Shown here one piece after another: positions 54,842-64,000 of a stretch of DNA of 64,000 nucleotides. The notes beneath the pieces were generated by a model. That model searched no databases. It was not told where the DNA came from and worked only from the letters and a program-made list of their open reading frames with translations. Both the position numbers and the translations under genes were made by a program. The DNA lies in assembly GCF_002127325.2 (NCBI RefSeq), contig NC_035435.2, positions 112,023,047 to 112,087,046 on the forward strand, in the 5' to 3' direction. This stretch comes from Helianthus annuus (Eukaryota; Streptophyta; Magnoliopsida; Asterales; Asteraceae). Within the stretch, counting starts at the first letter, position 1; every line of letters begins with the position of its first letter.

Positions 54842-55422
54842 TATATATATATATATACACACACACATTTATATATTTACACACTTATTTTTTAAATTTT
54901 GTTTTTACCTTTAAATAAAAAATAGTAACAAATTATAATGTTTGGTACGACCGAAGAGACGAGTGGTACTGATGTTTAGTACGACCGGTCAACGAGTGGA
55001 AATGAGATACGAGTGCCGAGATAGACGGGTGGTTGTGGCGGCGGTAGTGGTGGTATACAATGGCAGCGACATGATAAAAGAGAAAGAATGTGTATGGTGT
55101 GTGTATATAGTGGCGGAGCTTAAATGTAAACTTAGTGGGGTCCGGACTCTTATAATTCAAATCGGTGGGAGCCGAACTCTTAAAAAATCCAATAATTTGC
55201 ACTCCAGAAATATCAAAACTTTTTGGTAAAATTATTTTTACAAGCAAAAAATCAGTGGGGTAATAAAGCTTCGCTAATATGTGTATATATAATTATAAAT
55301 GTGTGTATATGCATACATATTATGGTTAATTTATTATTTTTATTTTAAAGGTAAAAAGGAAAATTAAAAAAATAGTAAGTATATACAAATGTGTGTATGT
55401 ATGTATATATATATATATATTA
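54842..55422. mobile_element. TIR element of about 580 bp with 100 bp arms
   Basis: The left arm (54842-54945) and right arm (55319-55422) are imperfect inverted copies, for example TTTTTACCTTTAAATAAAAA and its complement near 55345. They start in TA/CA microsatellites, which hide the ends. The centre holds a GC-richer stretch and a nested hAT-like MITE. It has no transposase. Confidence 0.6.
55108..55279. mobile_element. hAT-like MITE nested in the TIR element
   Basis: The ends TAGTGGCGGAGCTT and AAGCTTCGCTAATA are imperfect inverted repeats. An exact 8 bp direct repeat TGTGTATA flanks it (55100-55107, 55280-55287). The terminal words are like those of the element at 55899. Confidence 0.65.
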
Positions 55423-55489
55423 TATTTCTAATTATTCTTTTGTTTTTTATCTAAAGATAAAAAGAAAATTAAAAAATAAAAGAATAAAT

Positions 55490-55687
55490 GGGTAAATTAC
55501 CAAAATCGTCCCTGAAGTTTGGGAATTATCAAAATTATCCATGAGTTAACCATACATTTTAATTATGTTAGTGATTTGAATGGAAATAGCAACAATGAAA
55601 CTTCAGGGGTCTAGTTACAAAAACTTTCGTTTTTGGACTAAAGTGCAAAACTGACCAAATCTCATAGACTATTTTGGCATTTTACTC
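55490..55687. mobile_element. MITE with GGGTAAATTACCAAAAT ends
   Basis: It opens GGGTAAATTACCAAAATCG and closes with a sequence whose complement is GAGTAAAATGCCAAAATAG. This is a common plant short repeat, non-coding. No clear target duplication. Confidence 0.6.
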
Positions 55688-55898
55688 TAAAAAGAAACGA
55701 AAACAACTATGAAAATAAAAGAACTTTGATTATCAGAATGATTGTGTATGTGTACAGCTCAATAATTATAATTGAAATCTTAAGCCAATTTATACTAATC
55801 AAGGAGTTGCGTCTCAAATCAGCGTATCTCTTGGTGAATCCACATGTCTTCTAATGCTTCTGATGTTTGGCGCCTTTTGTGAAATGGCATGTCTCCTA

Positions 55899-56085
55899 CA
55901 GTGGCGAAGCTTGAAATTTTTTACGGGGAGTCGAAAATGTATATACCCAAAAATTTCTATAGAACCGGGGGTTTGAAAACGTATATACTCAAAAATTTCT
56001 ATACGAAAACTACATATATAACACTACAGGCCGAAAAGTTCGGGGGTTGGGCGCCCCTCCCGGCCCCTTCAAAGCATCGCCCCTG
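55899..56085. mobile_element. hAT-like MITE, 187 bp
   Basis: The ends are CAGTGGCGAAGCTT and AAGCATCGCCCCTG (imperfect inverted). The 8 bp target copies are GTCTCCTA (55891-55898) and GTCTCCTG (56086-56093). Inside is a direct repeat of AAAAATTTCTATA phrases. The 97-residue ORF that crosses it is not a gene. Confidence 0.8.
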
Positions 56086-56622
56086 GTCTCCTGGATACGT
56101 CGCTTCCTTTGTGATGTTGGTTATAGAGTTTTATTGTGTCGCTTCTGGTCCTCGTATACTAACTAATCTAAATACAAGATAAACCTATCTATTAACTAAT
56201 TACATAACAACCCTTGGACTTAAGGATACCAGGGATTAGATCTTCAGAAACCCCTTAAAACTCAAGGAAAAAGGCTTACTTCGGATAAGTTACAGAACGA
56301 TTGGACTAGCTCTAGTACATGATCTGATTATCACATTCTTACGTACATACATAACCAAGTAAATTACATATATGATACATGCATGTCTCATATTCATCTA
56401 AAGTTAATCCAAATTTCAAGTCCCAAATAAAAAGTAGTAAAGATGGGCTGGAACATATCTTTAGTTTCAGTATTTGACTATATATCGACGCACACTCTAT
56501 CGGAAATGGCTTCCCACCGACATACATGATAAGAATCTTATCTAAAATCTTATCTTTGGTTTTACCGACAGATTACCATGGATACTTTCTCAAAAAATAG
56601 TTCAAGACCTAACTGGACTTAC
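56086..56622. other. AT-rich non-coding stretch
   Basis: Near 56495-56575 it has ACCGACATAC and TTTACCGACAGATTACC phrases like CACTA subterminal DNA. These may belong with the CACTA end at 60183. Nothing else is seen. Confidence 0.35.
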
Positions 56623-56630
56623 CTCGAATC

Positions 56631-57108
56631 TAGGGCCGGCTCCACAGGCTTGCCAACCTACGCACGGGCCTAGGACACCAAAAAATAAGGGCCTCCATGT
56701 TTTTTGAAAGTTTTTATAAATAGTATATGTATTAATCCTAAATAAATACGTTTATTTCAAAACTAAACTAGTTTTTCATTGAACGAACGAGACCAAAGTA
56801 AATATTGTTTATCAAAAGAAAAAGGCTCAATTTCAAAGCCCATTTCGCACTAATTTCCAGCTGTTACAACACAACAACCATCGACTTAATCATCATTATT
56901 CAACGGTCTAAAGCCCCTAAAATACAACCGCAATCATCGTTCCCACTTCCCATCACAACCTGCTTTCAATTTCTAGGCTACTAGACGAAAAAGTAACCGT
57001 AACACCCATAGCGACAGGTCTATCAGTATTAGAGGAGAGTTTATATGTGAAATTAAGGCCCCACTTCGTAGTTCGCTTAAAGTCTCTAAAAACGTTGAAA
57101 CGACCCTA
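56631..57108. mobile_element. hAT-like element, 478 bp
   Basis: The ends TAGGGCCGGCTC and GAAACGACCCTA are imperfect inverted repeats. The 8 bp target copies are CTCGAATC (56623-56630) and CTCGAATT (57109-57116). The text GGGCCTAGGACACC is typical of this repeat type. No ORF. Confidence 0.75.
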
Positions 57109-57254
57109 CTCGAATTGATGGTCTGTCAGCAATCCATCAGTAAAAGTAGTTTAGCTATTATCACTGAATTGCCTAGGGATTACCAAAGGGGTTTCCTATT
57201 TTCTTTTGGGCTTGGTTATTCACACATCCTCCTTGGTTATTTGCACATCCCTTG

Positions 57255-57560
57255 AACCCTATAGGAAGCGTATAGAACAATACGGTTCCTCTGGGTCCAA
57301 GCGTATTGAGCAATACACTTCCTATATGTGTACTTGAAGTATAAACTTTCAAGAAGATGGTCAGCGAATGATTAGGGGACCAAAGGAAGCGTATAGGGCA
57401 ATACTGTTCCTCTGGGTCCAAGCGTATTAAGCAATACATTTCCTATATGTGTACCAAACTTTTCAAAAGATGGTCAGCTAAAAGGAAGTGTATAGGGCCA
57501 TACGCTCCCTTAATGATTTTTTTTTTCAAAAGACAAGAGAAATCATATAGGGCCATACGT
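57255..57560. repeat. Left subterminal palindrome array
   Basis: Words of the form GGAAGCGTATAGGGCAATAC recur six or seven times, and a block of about 115 bases (GGTTCCTCTGGGTCCAAGCG onward) is present twice. Confidence 0.75.
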
Positions 57561-57830
57561 TCGTTCCCTGGAGGAATTTTTATTTGCAAGAACAGCATAT
57601 TGTTACTGGTATCTTTTTGAACTTTATTTTTTTAAACATTAATTAAGTTGTTTTTTTGTTATAAAATGATGTTAGTTTTTTTTATATAAATTTTATAAAA
57701 GACGTAGTGAAATTAAGGAATCCAAACAAATTAAACATATCCAAATTAAATAAATATTACAAATACTTAAAATTAAATTCAATTGTTCGTACAGTACTAC
57801 ATAATATGATAATAAAAACCACTATCATCA

Positions 57831-59519
57831 TCAATACTCGTCAAACTCCTCGTCAGACTCAGCGAGCTCCTCCTCAGTAAAGTTCGGGTCACACCTAGTA
57901 GAGGGTGACGGGCTGTGCAGTGTATAGGACGTGCCTGGAGCCTATAAAAAATTCAAACAAAATACTCATTACATAACATTAAAATTGTTCGTAGAAAATG
58001 AAATAAAACAAAATAACATACCTGCATGGAAAGGTCGGATAGAGGAAAGAGCGGCATGGTCTGGCCGGACCGAGGAAAATGTGGCAAGGAAAGGTCGGGC
58101 TGATTATAGGACGGGTCGTAAGGCTATAAGAATTTAAACAAAATACCCATTACATAACATTAAATTGCTCGTAGATAAATGAAATAAAAATAAGATAATA
58201 TACCTGCATGGACGGGAGGGGCTGGGTAAAGGATGCCATGGATGGGTCGGGCTTCTGCGTAAAGAACGGGCCTTGGTCCGGATAAACTCGTGGTGGTGGA
58301 CGGGGTGGAACGGATATGCCCATGTACTTATACATTTCACCCATGCCAGTCATCAGCCACCCTATGTCATCATGCATCTGATCCATCTGGCGACTGTGGG
58401 ATGCTATCTCCTGACCATGTGGTGTTAGAAGTCGCATTTGCTCATCTTGGTTACGCAAAATCCTATCGAGAAAACGGTTGGTTGACCTCAACATCATCAT
58501 GCCCGCCATCCTGCTCAGCCATCTAAGGCATCTGAACCTCCTCGGCCTCCAAACGCGGGTGATGTACCAACGGCTGCCATGCCCAAACCTGACGGTTCGT
58601 CCCAAAAAACCTATAACCAACATTAGGAATGTTTGCCGCCACTTTCATCCCTGTCATCGACCTCATGTCCAAATATTTGCAGGGAGCCGGCGGTGGATAC
58701 CTATCCTCGACCCAACCAAAGTACCGTGACGCTGCTTTTTCTATGACGCTGCGTTTTCCAACGTGTGACAAAATAATCCACCAGGCAGAGATGGAGGGCG
58801 CACGGACGACTAGTAAATAAAAAAATAGAGATAGAAAAGATCGGCCTTCGTTACGTTCTCGCAACTCTTGCCACGGGCCGCGATGCCCGTGCTAAAGCAA
58901 CGATGCAAGTAACGAACTAACGGGTCGCGAATCTCCGAGATCGGACCTCCTCCGCCTTGGTGTATGGACCTTCACCGATGGTGGGCCACCAAGCAATCAA
59001 CTCATCCTCGGGCATACGATCGATAGCCGTGGTATACACGTCCTGAACCAACTACTCGTCTACTCGTCTGTGTAAAAACCGGTGGCGACGGCAAATTGAC
59101 GAAGCGACATCTCAAATACCTCGCCGAACAGACGGAATGTGATCTCGGGTGATGGGGCCGGCAAGTTCAGATCATCAAAATCCGAGTTCGGCCGATCATC
59201 CGGTCGAGGTCTATAGCGAAATGTGGAAAGAAACTCCACCATCAATGGCCGATAAGATGGTGCGGCTCCTATTCGAAATAAACGATCCCACGGGCTATCC
59301 TGCCCGATAACCTGTCGAACAGTGTCCGCCACCCCACATGTCTCTAACGAATCCCAATGTATCCCTCTCATGCACCCCACCTTCATCTCCCTAAGTTTAT
59401 TGAACTCGTTTCGCTTCATACGTTTGGGAAGGGTATATCATATATGGATATCGTGAACAATCGTCACCGGCCCATGGATCGAAATCTCCCGCTCCATCCA
59501 TCTCATCATCTGACGCCAT
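57831..59519 (-). pseudogene. ATHILA ORF1-like multi-exon gene, broken
   Basis: It starts MASDDEMDGAGDFDPWAGDD at 59519; a one-base shift follows near 59419. The next frame has the ATHILA ORF-1 family pattern (MKRNEFNKLREMKVGCMRG, PLMVEFLSTFRYRPRP, ITFRLFGEVFEMSLRQFAVA). After stops and shifts, RDPLVRYLHRCF and later GMKVAANIPNVGYRFFG remain. The 3' part has small Pro-rich exons with GT-AG introns (exon 58022-58123, last exon 57831-57941) and an acidic C-terminus (EEELAESDEEFDEY). An exon plus intron appears tandemly duplicated with period 182. The family function is unknown; in Athila elements ORF1 is Gag-like. Confidence 0.65.
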
Positions 59520-59614
59520 ATATGCAAATTTAAAATGAAAAGAATTTAAGTTATACAAATAATGTATAAACGTTTTTTTTTTTTACACATTTTTATAAAA
59601 AACATTTAGATTAG

Positions 59615-60025
59615 GGGACCAGAGGAACCATATTGCCCCATACGCTTCCTATACATTGGCTCTAAGGGAACCATATTGCCACCCATATTGCCCCATATGC
59701 TTCCTATACTTTGGGTCTAGGGGAACCATATTGCCCCATACGCTTCCTATTATACCAATAGGAATCGTATTGCCCAATACGCTTCCTATTGATTTAATGC
59801 GTTCACCAACCCAAGCCCTATGGGAAGTGTATTGCCCTATACGCTTCCTATTAAACTTATGGGAATCGTATTGGGCAATACGCTTCTTATTGGGTCATTT
59901 TTCAGAATAGTTTTGAACTGCGTGCGCGTCAGAGAATATTGTACCAATAGGAACCGTATTGCCCAATACGCTTCCTATTGGTGTCGCATTTAATGCTTCA
60001 AACCCTATGGGAAACGCATTGGCCT
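59615..60025. repeat. Right subterminal palindrome array
   Basis: At least eight CGTATTGCCCAATACG-like words alternate with CTTCCTAT. The segment 59943-59982 is a near-perfect 40 bp palindrome, each arm reading ACCAATAGGAA-x-CGTATTG. Confidence 0.78.
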
Positions 60026-60124
60026 ATATGATTTGTATTGAGGGATGTACAAAAATTTTAGAGGATGTGTAGATACCATCACCCTTTCTTTTTAATTTTT
60101 GTTATATTCTAGGTTTTAGTGGGA

Positions 60125-60183
60125 TCCATCACGCATCTGATGGAAATTACCAACGGAGGTGATACTTGTTTTTTCTAGTAGTG
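60125..60183. mobile_element. Right terminus of a CACTA element
   Basis: The end TTTTTTCTAGTAGTG (60169-60183) complements the CACTACTAGAAAAA start typical of CACTA elements. The subterminal ATTACCAACGG phrase agrees. I find no matching left end in the window. Confidence 0.6.
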
Positions 60184-60580
60184 ACATCATAAAAATGTTT
60201 GGAACGCGTGATAGGGTATGCAGTATATTGAGTATTTGGGTACCAGGTAGTACAATACTGTATGAAATATTTTGACAACACACCAAATTGCAAGAAAGAT
60301 TAACTTTAATACAAATACATCTACCTTAATATTAGATAGGAAATACAAAGAGGATTACAGTTATTGCAGTTTTCAGGACGAAGGGAGTAATAAAAGTCCA
60401 TCCTGAAAAGCCGGTGGAATGAAGGAGTCTAATACATTGTTTATGTCAACTGATTATATTGTTAACATCCATTTGTGGCTAAAGACAAATATACAATTTG
60501 TTAACAATGTTCCTTCAATTATCTTTGTCTCTTTAAAGAATATCTTTGTGAACAACTATGTGATCCGTTGATCCTTCAAG

Positions 60581-60588
60581 TATAAATA
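60581..60588 (+). promoter_or_regulatory. TATA box of the intact EG45 gene
   Basis: TATAAATA lies 107 bp upstream of the ATG. The whole 280 bp upstream is conserved with the left copy. Confidence 0.65.
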
Positions 60589-60694
60589 ACTATCGCTTTC
60601 ATTCAAAATATCACAAGCTTAGTCCATCTCTAAAGCTCTCTCTCACCATTACTTATTTCCATACTTTTAACACACATAAAACCTTTTAACTTCA

Positions 60695-61306
60695 ATGGCA
60701 TCCATAAGAATATATGCTAGCATTCTTGTAGTTATGAGCCTTTTAAGTCTTGGATCATCCGAGACTGGGATTGGAACCATCAATAACCCTCCATACTTAC
60801 GTAAGTCATATACACCATTGCGAGGAACACACACATATATATAATATTATAGAGCATATCATTTCCTATATATACACATATATATATAAAGTGATCATAA
60901 CAAGTTTACATTGTAATTACAGCATCAGCTTGTTATGGGTTCCAAGATCAAGGAGTAATGATAGCAGCTGTGAACCAAGATTTATGGCAAGGTGGAGCTG
61001 CTTGTGGGAAAAACTTCCAAGTGACTTGCACAGGTGCAACCAACCAAGGTGTACCACATCCTTGTACGGACACCCCCACGGTGACCGTAATGATCACCGA
61101 TTTCTGCCCGCCTCCTGGTTGCAAGGGCGACCTTGACTTGTCACATGAAGCCTTTTCTACCATTGCTGATCCAAGAGCTGGAGGAATCAAAATCTCTTAC
61201 CAACAGTACGTCAACAATTACTTGTTCTATATTTTTGTTTTCTTTAACAATATATTTTCCTTGTTTCACAACAATATGTTCATTTTATTTGTGCATTAGG
61301 GTGTGA
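60695..61306 (+). CDS. EG45-domain protein, plant natriuretic peptide / blight-associated p12-like
   Basis: Three exons: 60695-60800 (donor GTAAGT), 60923-61205 (donor GTACGT) and 61300-61306. Phases join cleanly to 131 residues. Residues 1 to about 23 are a signal peptide, so secretion to the apoplast is expected. The mature part is a double-psi barrel like the N-terminal domain of expansins: NPPYLPSACYG, AAVNQDLWQGGAACGK, DFCPPPGCKGDLDLSHEAF, ending KISYQQV. All six conserved cysteines are present, and the length is that of Arabidopsis PNP-A. Family members are secreted signalling or stress proteins affecting water and ion movement; they lack the expansin C-terminal domain. The ATG is the only one near the signal peptide start. 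Confidence 0.9.
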
Positions 61307-61792
61307 AGAAGAAGAAGAAGCAGCATAACCAAAGCTGCATTCGAAGATCTTTAAATAATAACTCTACTGGCCTAGATCGAAAGGCATTTTCAATCATTTC
61401 AACTTTTAATTTTCATTTTGCTTTGATGTTTAGTGTTCTCTTCTTTTTATTGTACGTTAGTTGCTATATCATGAATTCAAGGTGCATCTTCATAAATATA
61501 AATCTAGACATCCACTTAAATTGTATGAAAATACTGAAGAAAACATGATATTATACTAGTTGTGCCAAGTGAAAGGATAATAACTTTTTCTAACGGCAAG
61601 AATTCTATATAAATATGGGTCAGCAAAAAGCTGAAACACCAAACAAACAGGAGCTACACGATTACATCATGAATGTTAAAATCGCATCATCACTCCAATT
61701 TAATACAATTTAAGACGTGAAATTTGGACCTGCATTTAAATCAAAGAAAATAGACATCTTTGATATTATACACACCGTTGAAGAGGAAAAGA

Positions 61793-61946
61793 GGTTGGTA
61801 TCGTTGTTAAGCTTTAGGAGATGTATTGAAAAAGGATTTATGTGGTCAGATTAAATATACAATTAATATGAATGCTGATTAAAGAGATAAATTAACTGAA
61901 AAGGTTGGTATCGTTGTTAAGCTTTAGGAGATGTATTGAAAAACTG
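61793..61946 (+). repeat. 44 bp direct repeat, period 110
   Basis: GGTTGGTATCGTTGTTAAGC and the bases after it occur at 61793 and again at 61903. The left duplication copy has only the first. No gene is near. Confidence 0.75.
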
Positions 61947-62181
61947 TTTATGTGACTTACACACAACTGACTACTAGAAGCAGGTAATAAGAACGGAAAA
62001 TGCAATCCAATTAAAAGATAATATAACTATAGGTTGTAAAACCTATCGTAGATAATATATAAGCCAGTTTTTATACTGGAATCAGACACTAGTTCTTCTT
62101 CTGTAGTAATAATTTTCTTCGAAAGAAAATCCTCAAAATAGACATGTTGACTAGAAAAGCAATTACCTAAGTAGATATACC

Positions 62182-64000
62182 TTTTTTTTTTGAAAGGAGA
62201 ACTTCATTAAAAAAGACGCCTGACTCGAAACCCGAGACAGGAACCAACAACAACAACGAAACAGAAAAAACTACATGAAAGAAAAATTACACCAATCCGA
62301 CCACGAGATGTGGTTGTTCCTTGATCTGTACTTAAACCACAAGAACCCCTGAGACTTGATATCGCAGAAGATGTTCTCCACCTTGGCCTCGACACCCGAA
62401 AAAACTGCCTTGTTCCGCGTCCTCCACAGACACCAAAGAGACGAGAAAACAACGCCCTGTATGATAGGCTTGGCAGCAACGCTGATGTAACTAGACTTGT
62501 GCACCTCCAACAGGTCATTAAACGAAAAAGCGAAAATGGGCGGGATTTTACACCAATGGCTAACCTTTTGCCAAATCACTGTCGCAACGAAACATGAAGT
62601 GAAAATATGGTCAACCGACTCGGCTTCCGTCTTGCACAGAGGGCAGAGACCGTCTCCCACCTGAATACCTCTTCTACTTAACGCATCCGCCGTCGGGATC
62701 CTACCCATCTCAGCACGCCAAACAAACAAATTGCATTTACCCGGAACCCATTTATTCCACTCTAAAACATAGCTGACCAAGTTCGGAGAAGCATCCGCCA
62801 AAACCCTTTTAACCGAGCTCACAGCAAAGGAACCACTAGGATCTCCCAACCATCTCCACCCGTCTTCTCTCGAGGACAGCGTGACCGAAGCGATTTCCTC
62901 CAGCAATGAAACCAATTCTTCCATTTCCACACCCGGGTTCGGGTCATGTTTCCAAAGCCAACACCCCGCAACCCGATCGCGAACCGAGCAAGATTTCACC
63001 ACCTCCAAAGCAAAAATATTCGGAAATAACTCACAAAGCGGCTTCTCTTTTAACCACGGATCTAACCAAAACATAATGCGATCACCTTTGCCCACCGACC
63101 CTTTAAACATATTCCTGAGGACGACCGAGCCAGCAACGGGTTTCGAGAAGATTGAGACAATGCTATTCCATACTCCAGAACAAGACTTTTTGGACGGAAG
63201 GAAGGACCAGTTAGAACCATTAGCATACAAAGCATCCACTACTTTTACCCACAAACAGTCTTTCTCGCACTTATATCTCCAACCCCACTTGCAAAGCAAA
63301 GCAACGTTAATATCTCTTAGCTTACTAAGACCGATCCCCCCTTTCTTCTTGGGTAAAGCGATTCTCTCCCAGGCAACCCAATGGGTTTTCTTAACTTCAC
63401 TCGAGCCACCCCATAGAAACTTTTTGATAAGCCTTTCTAAATCCTCGGTGACCCGTTTCGGGGCTTTATAGAGGGAAAAATAAAACGAAGGGAGACATTC
63501 AAGAACGGAGCGGACAAGGGTAACTCTACCACCAAATGACAGGAGAGCGGATTTCCAGAGAGCAAGACGCGACTCGAAAATCTCGTAAACCGGCCTCCAG
63601 TTGATAACCCGAGCCATATTTGCCCCCACCTTGAGCCCGAGGTACCTGAACGGAAAGGAATCCACTCTGCATCCGACAACCTCGGCCATAACCCCCACCG
63701 CCGCTTGATCCACACCCACACCAAGAAGGCCAGATTTATCTAAGTTGATTTTGAGACCCGAGACTGCATGGAAACACCGTAATAACCTAACGATGTTGAG
63801 AATATTCTCGGCGCTCCATTCCCCGATGAGCAAAGCATCGTCCGCAAAAAATAGATGAGACAACAACGGCCCATCCTCGGGAAGACGAATACCCGAAACA
63901 ACCCCTACTTCAATTGCCTTCGAGATGAGGCAAGACAACGCTTCCATGGCCACTATGAACAAAAACGGGGAGATAGGATCCCCTTGCCGCATCCCTTTAT
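62182..64000 (-). mobile_element. LINE (L1-like), 3' part
   Basis: On the minus strand it ends TGAAGTTCTCCTTTC followed by ten A (62182-62191 as T on plus), a typical plant LINE tail. The coding frame runs off the right edge, so the 5' end and target duplication are unseen. Confidence 0.88.
62271..64000 (-). CDS. LINE reverse transcriptase, C-terminal part
   Basis: It is open from the window edge to TAG at 62271-62273, over 570 residues. At the visible start is RQGDPISPFLFIVAMEAL, then the catalytic FFADDALLI (about residue 48 of the visible frame), KINLDKSG, FPFRYLGLKVG, and a thumb-like region with HWVAWERIALPKKKGGIGL. A zf-RVT domain follows (WNKWVPGKCNLFVWRAEMGR, CPLCKTEAESVDHIFTSC). No stop interrupts it. 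It would copy LINE RNA at the target site in the nucleus. The endonuclease and ORF1 must lie beyond 64000. Confidence 0.9.
   Translation of the reverse strand, partial: KGMRQGDPISPFLFIVAMEALSCLISKAIEVGVVSGIRLPEDGPLLSHLFFADDALLIGEWSAENILNIVRLLRCFHAVSGLKINLDKSGLLGVGVDQAAVGVMAEVVGCRVDSFPFRYLGLKVGANMARVINWRPVYEIFESRLALWKSALLSFGGRVTLVRSVLECLPSFYFSLYKAPKRVTEDLERLIKKFLWGGSSEVKKTHWVAWERIALPKKKGGIGLSKLRDINVALLCKWGWRYKCEKDCLWVKVVDALYANGSNWSFLPSKKSCSGVWNSIVSIFSKPVAGSVVLRNMFKGSVGKGDRIMFWLDPWLKEKPLCELFPNIFALEVVKSCSVRDRVAGCWLWKHDPNPGVEMEELVSLLEEIASVTLSSREDGWRWLGDPSGSFAVSSVKRVLADASPNLVSYVLEWNKWVPGKCNLFVWRAEMGRIPTADALSRRGIQVGDGLCPLCKTEAESVDHIFTSCFVATVIWQKVSHWCKIPPIFAFSFNDLLEVHKSSYISVAAKPIIQGVVFSSLWCLWRTRNKAVFSGVEAKVENIFCDIKSQGFLWFKYRSRNNHISWSDWCNFSFM

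Larger units (their letters stand above)
57208..60084. mobile_element. 2.9 kb TIR element carrying an ATHILA-ORF1-like gene
   Basis: Both ends start GGG and share ACACATCCTC and then CACATCCCT / TACATCCCT on inward reading. The repeat TTTCTTTT lies at 57200-57207 and 60085-60092 as a possible 8 bp target copy, though it is low-complexity. Inside each end is an array of palindromic words around CGTATTGCCCAATACG. It has no transposase; the cargo is a minus-strand multi-exon pseudogene. The superfamily is uncertain; Mutator-like is my guess. Confidence 0.6.
60304..62060. repeat. Segmental duplication, right copy (uninterrupted)
   Basis: It matches 1-1320, 3120-3276 and about 16717-16830, giving the empty sites for the Helitron and for the CACTA-like element. 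It includes the intact EG45 gene and has a 110-base-period direct repeat near its end. Confidence 0.9.

Noticed and set aside
54933..55247. 104-residue minus-strand ORF
   Set aside because: Crosses the arms of a TIR element and a nested MITE; composition is random-like.
55889..56182. 97-residue ORF
   Set aside because: Runs through the hAT-like MITE and its flanks.
62881..63471. 196-residue plus-strand ORF
   Set aside because: Antisense shadow of the LINE reverse transcriptase.

Overview
The window is plant nuclear DNA and almost all of it is transposable elements. Signs of a plant include GT-AG introns, LTR retrotransposons primed by initiator-tRNA-Met, Tekay- and Tat-type gypsy elements, a Helitron, hAT and CACTA debris, and an EG45/plant-natriuretic-peptide gene. 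Several short repeats look like ones I associate with Asteraceae (sunflower, lettuce, chrysanthemum group); that placement is inference only.

Layout. The two edges carry two copies of one roughly 1.8 kb ancestral segment, each with an EG45-domain (PNP / blight-associated p12-like) gene. The right copy (60304-62060) is uninterrupted and its gene (60695-61306, three exons, 131 aa) looks intact. The left copy (1 to about 16830) has a broken gene and has taken two large insertions: a 1799 bp Helitron (1321-3119) carrying a captured piece of a DXS gene, and a degraded CACTA-like element (3277-16711) which itself contains an 11.1 kb, very young Ty1/copia element (3490-14630, TSD CTTAC).

The centre (17551-53274) is one old Ty3/gypsy element, A (minus strand, TSD TCAAT, Tekay-like), into which four others have jumped: a SINE-like sequence in pol (about 21889-22075), an intact Tekay-type gypsy element B (24048-33693, TSD CAGGT), a gutted non-autonomous gypsy element C (34138-40857, TSD TCCTG), and a Tat/Retand-like gypsy element D (41452-52110, TSD G/AGTAA) inside A's 5' LTR. 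With the insertions removed A is about 8.7 kb and has an extra ORF upstream of gag. D separates gag from pol by one UAG in the sequence CAA-UAG-CAA-UUA, and carries a multi-exon gene antisense to pol.

The stretch 53280-60300 holds small DNA transposons, several with recognisable target-site duplications (hAT-like elements at 55108-55279, 55899-56085 and 56631-57108). It also holds a 2.9 kb TIR element (57208-60084) whose ends are packed with palindromic words and which carries a broken multi-exon ATHILA-ORF1-like gene. The right edge (62182-64000) is the 3' end of a LINE on the minus strand.

The only host gene likely to function is the EG45 gene at 60695-61306. Everything else is element-encoded or relic sequence. 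Elements C and A share an identical polypurine tract, and element B is intact, so a plausible interaction is mobilisation of defective elements in trans.
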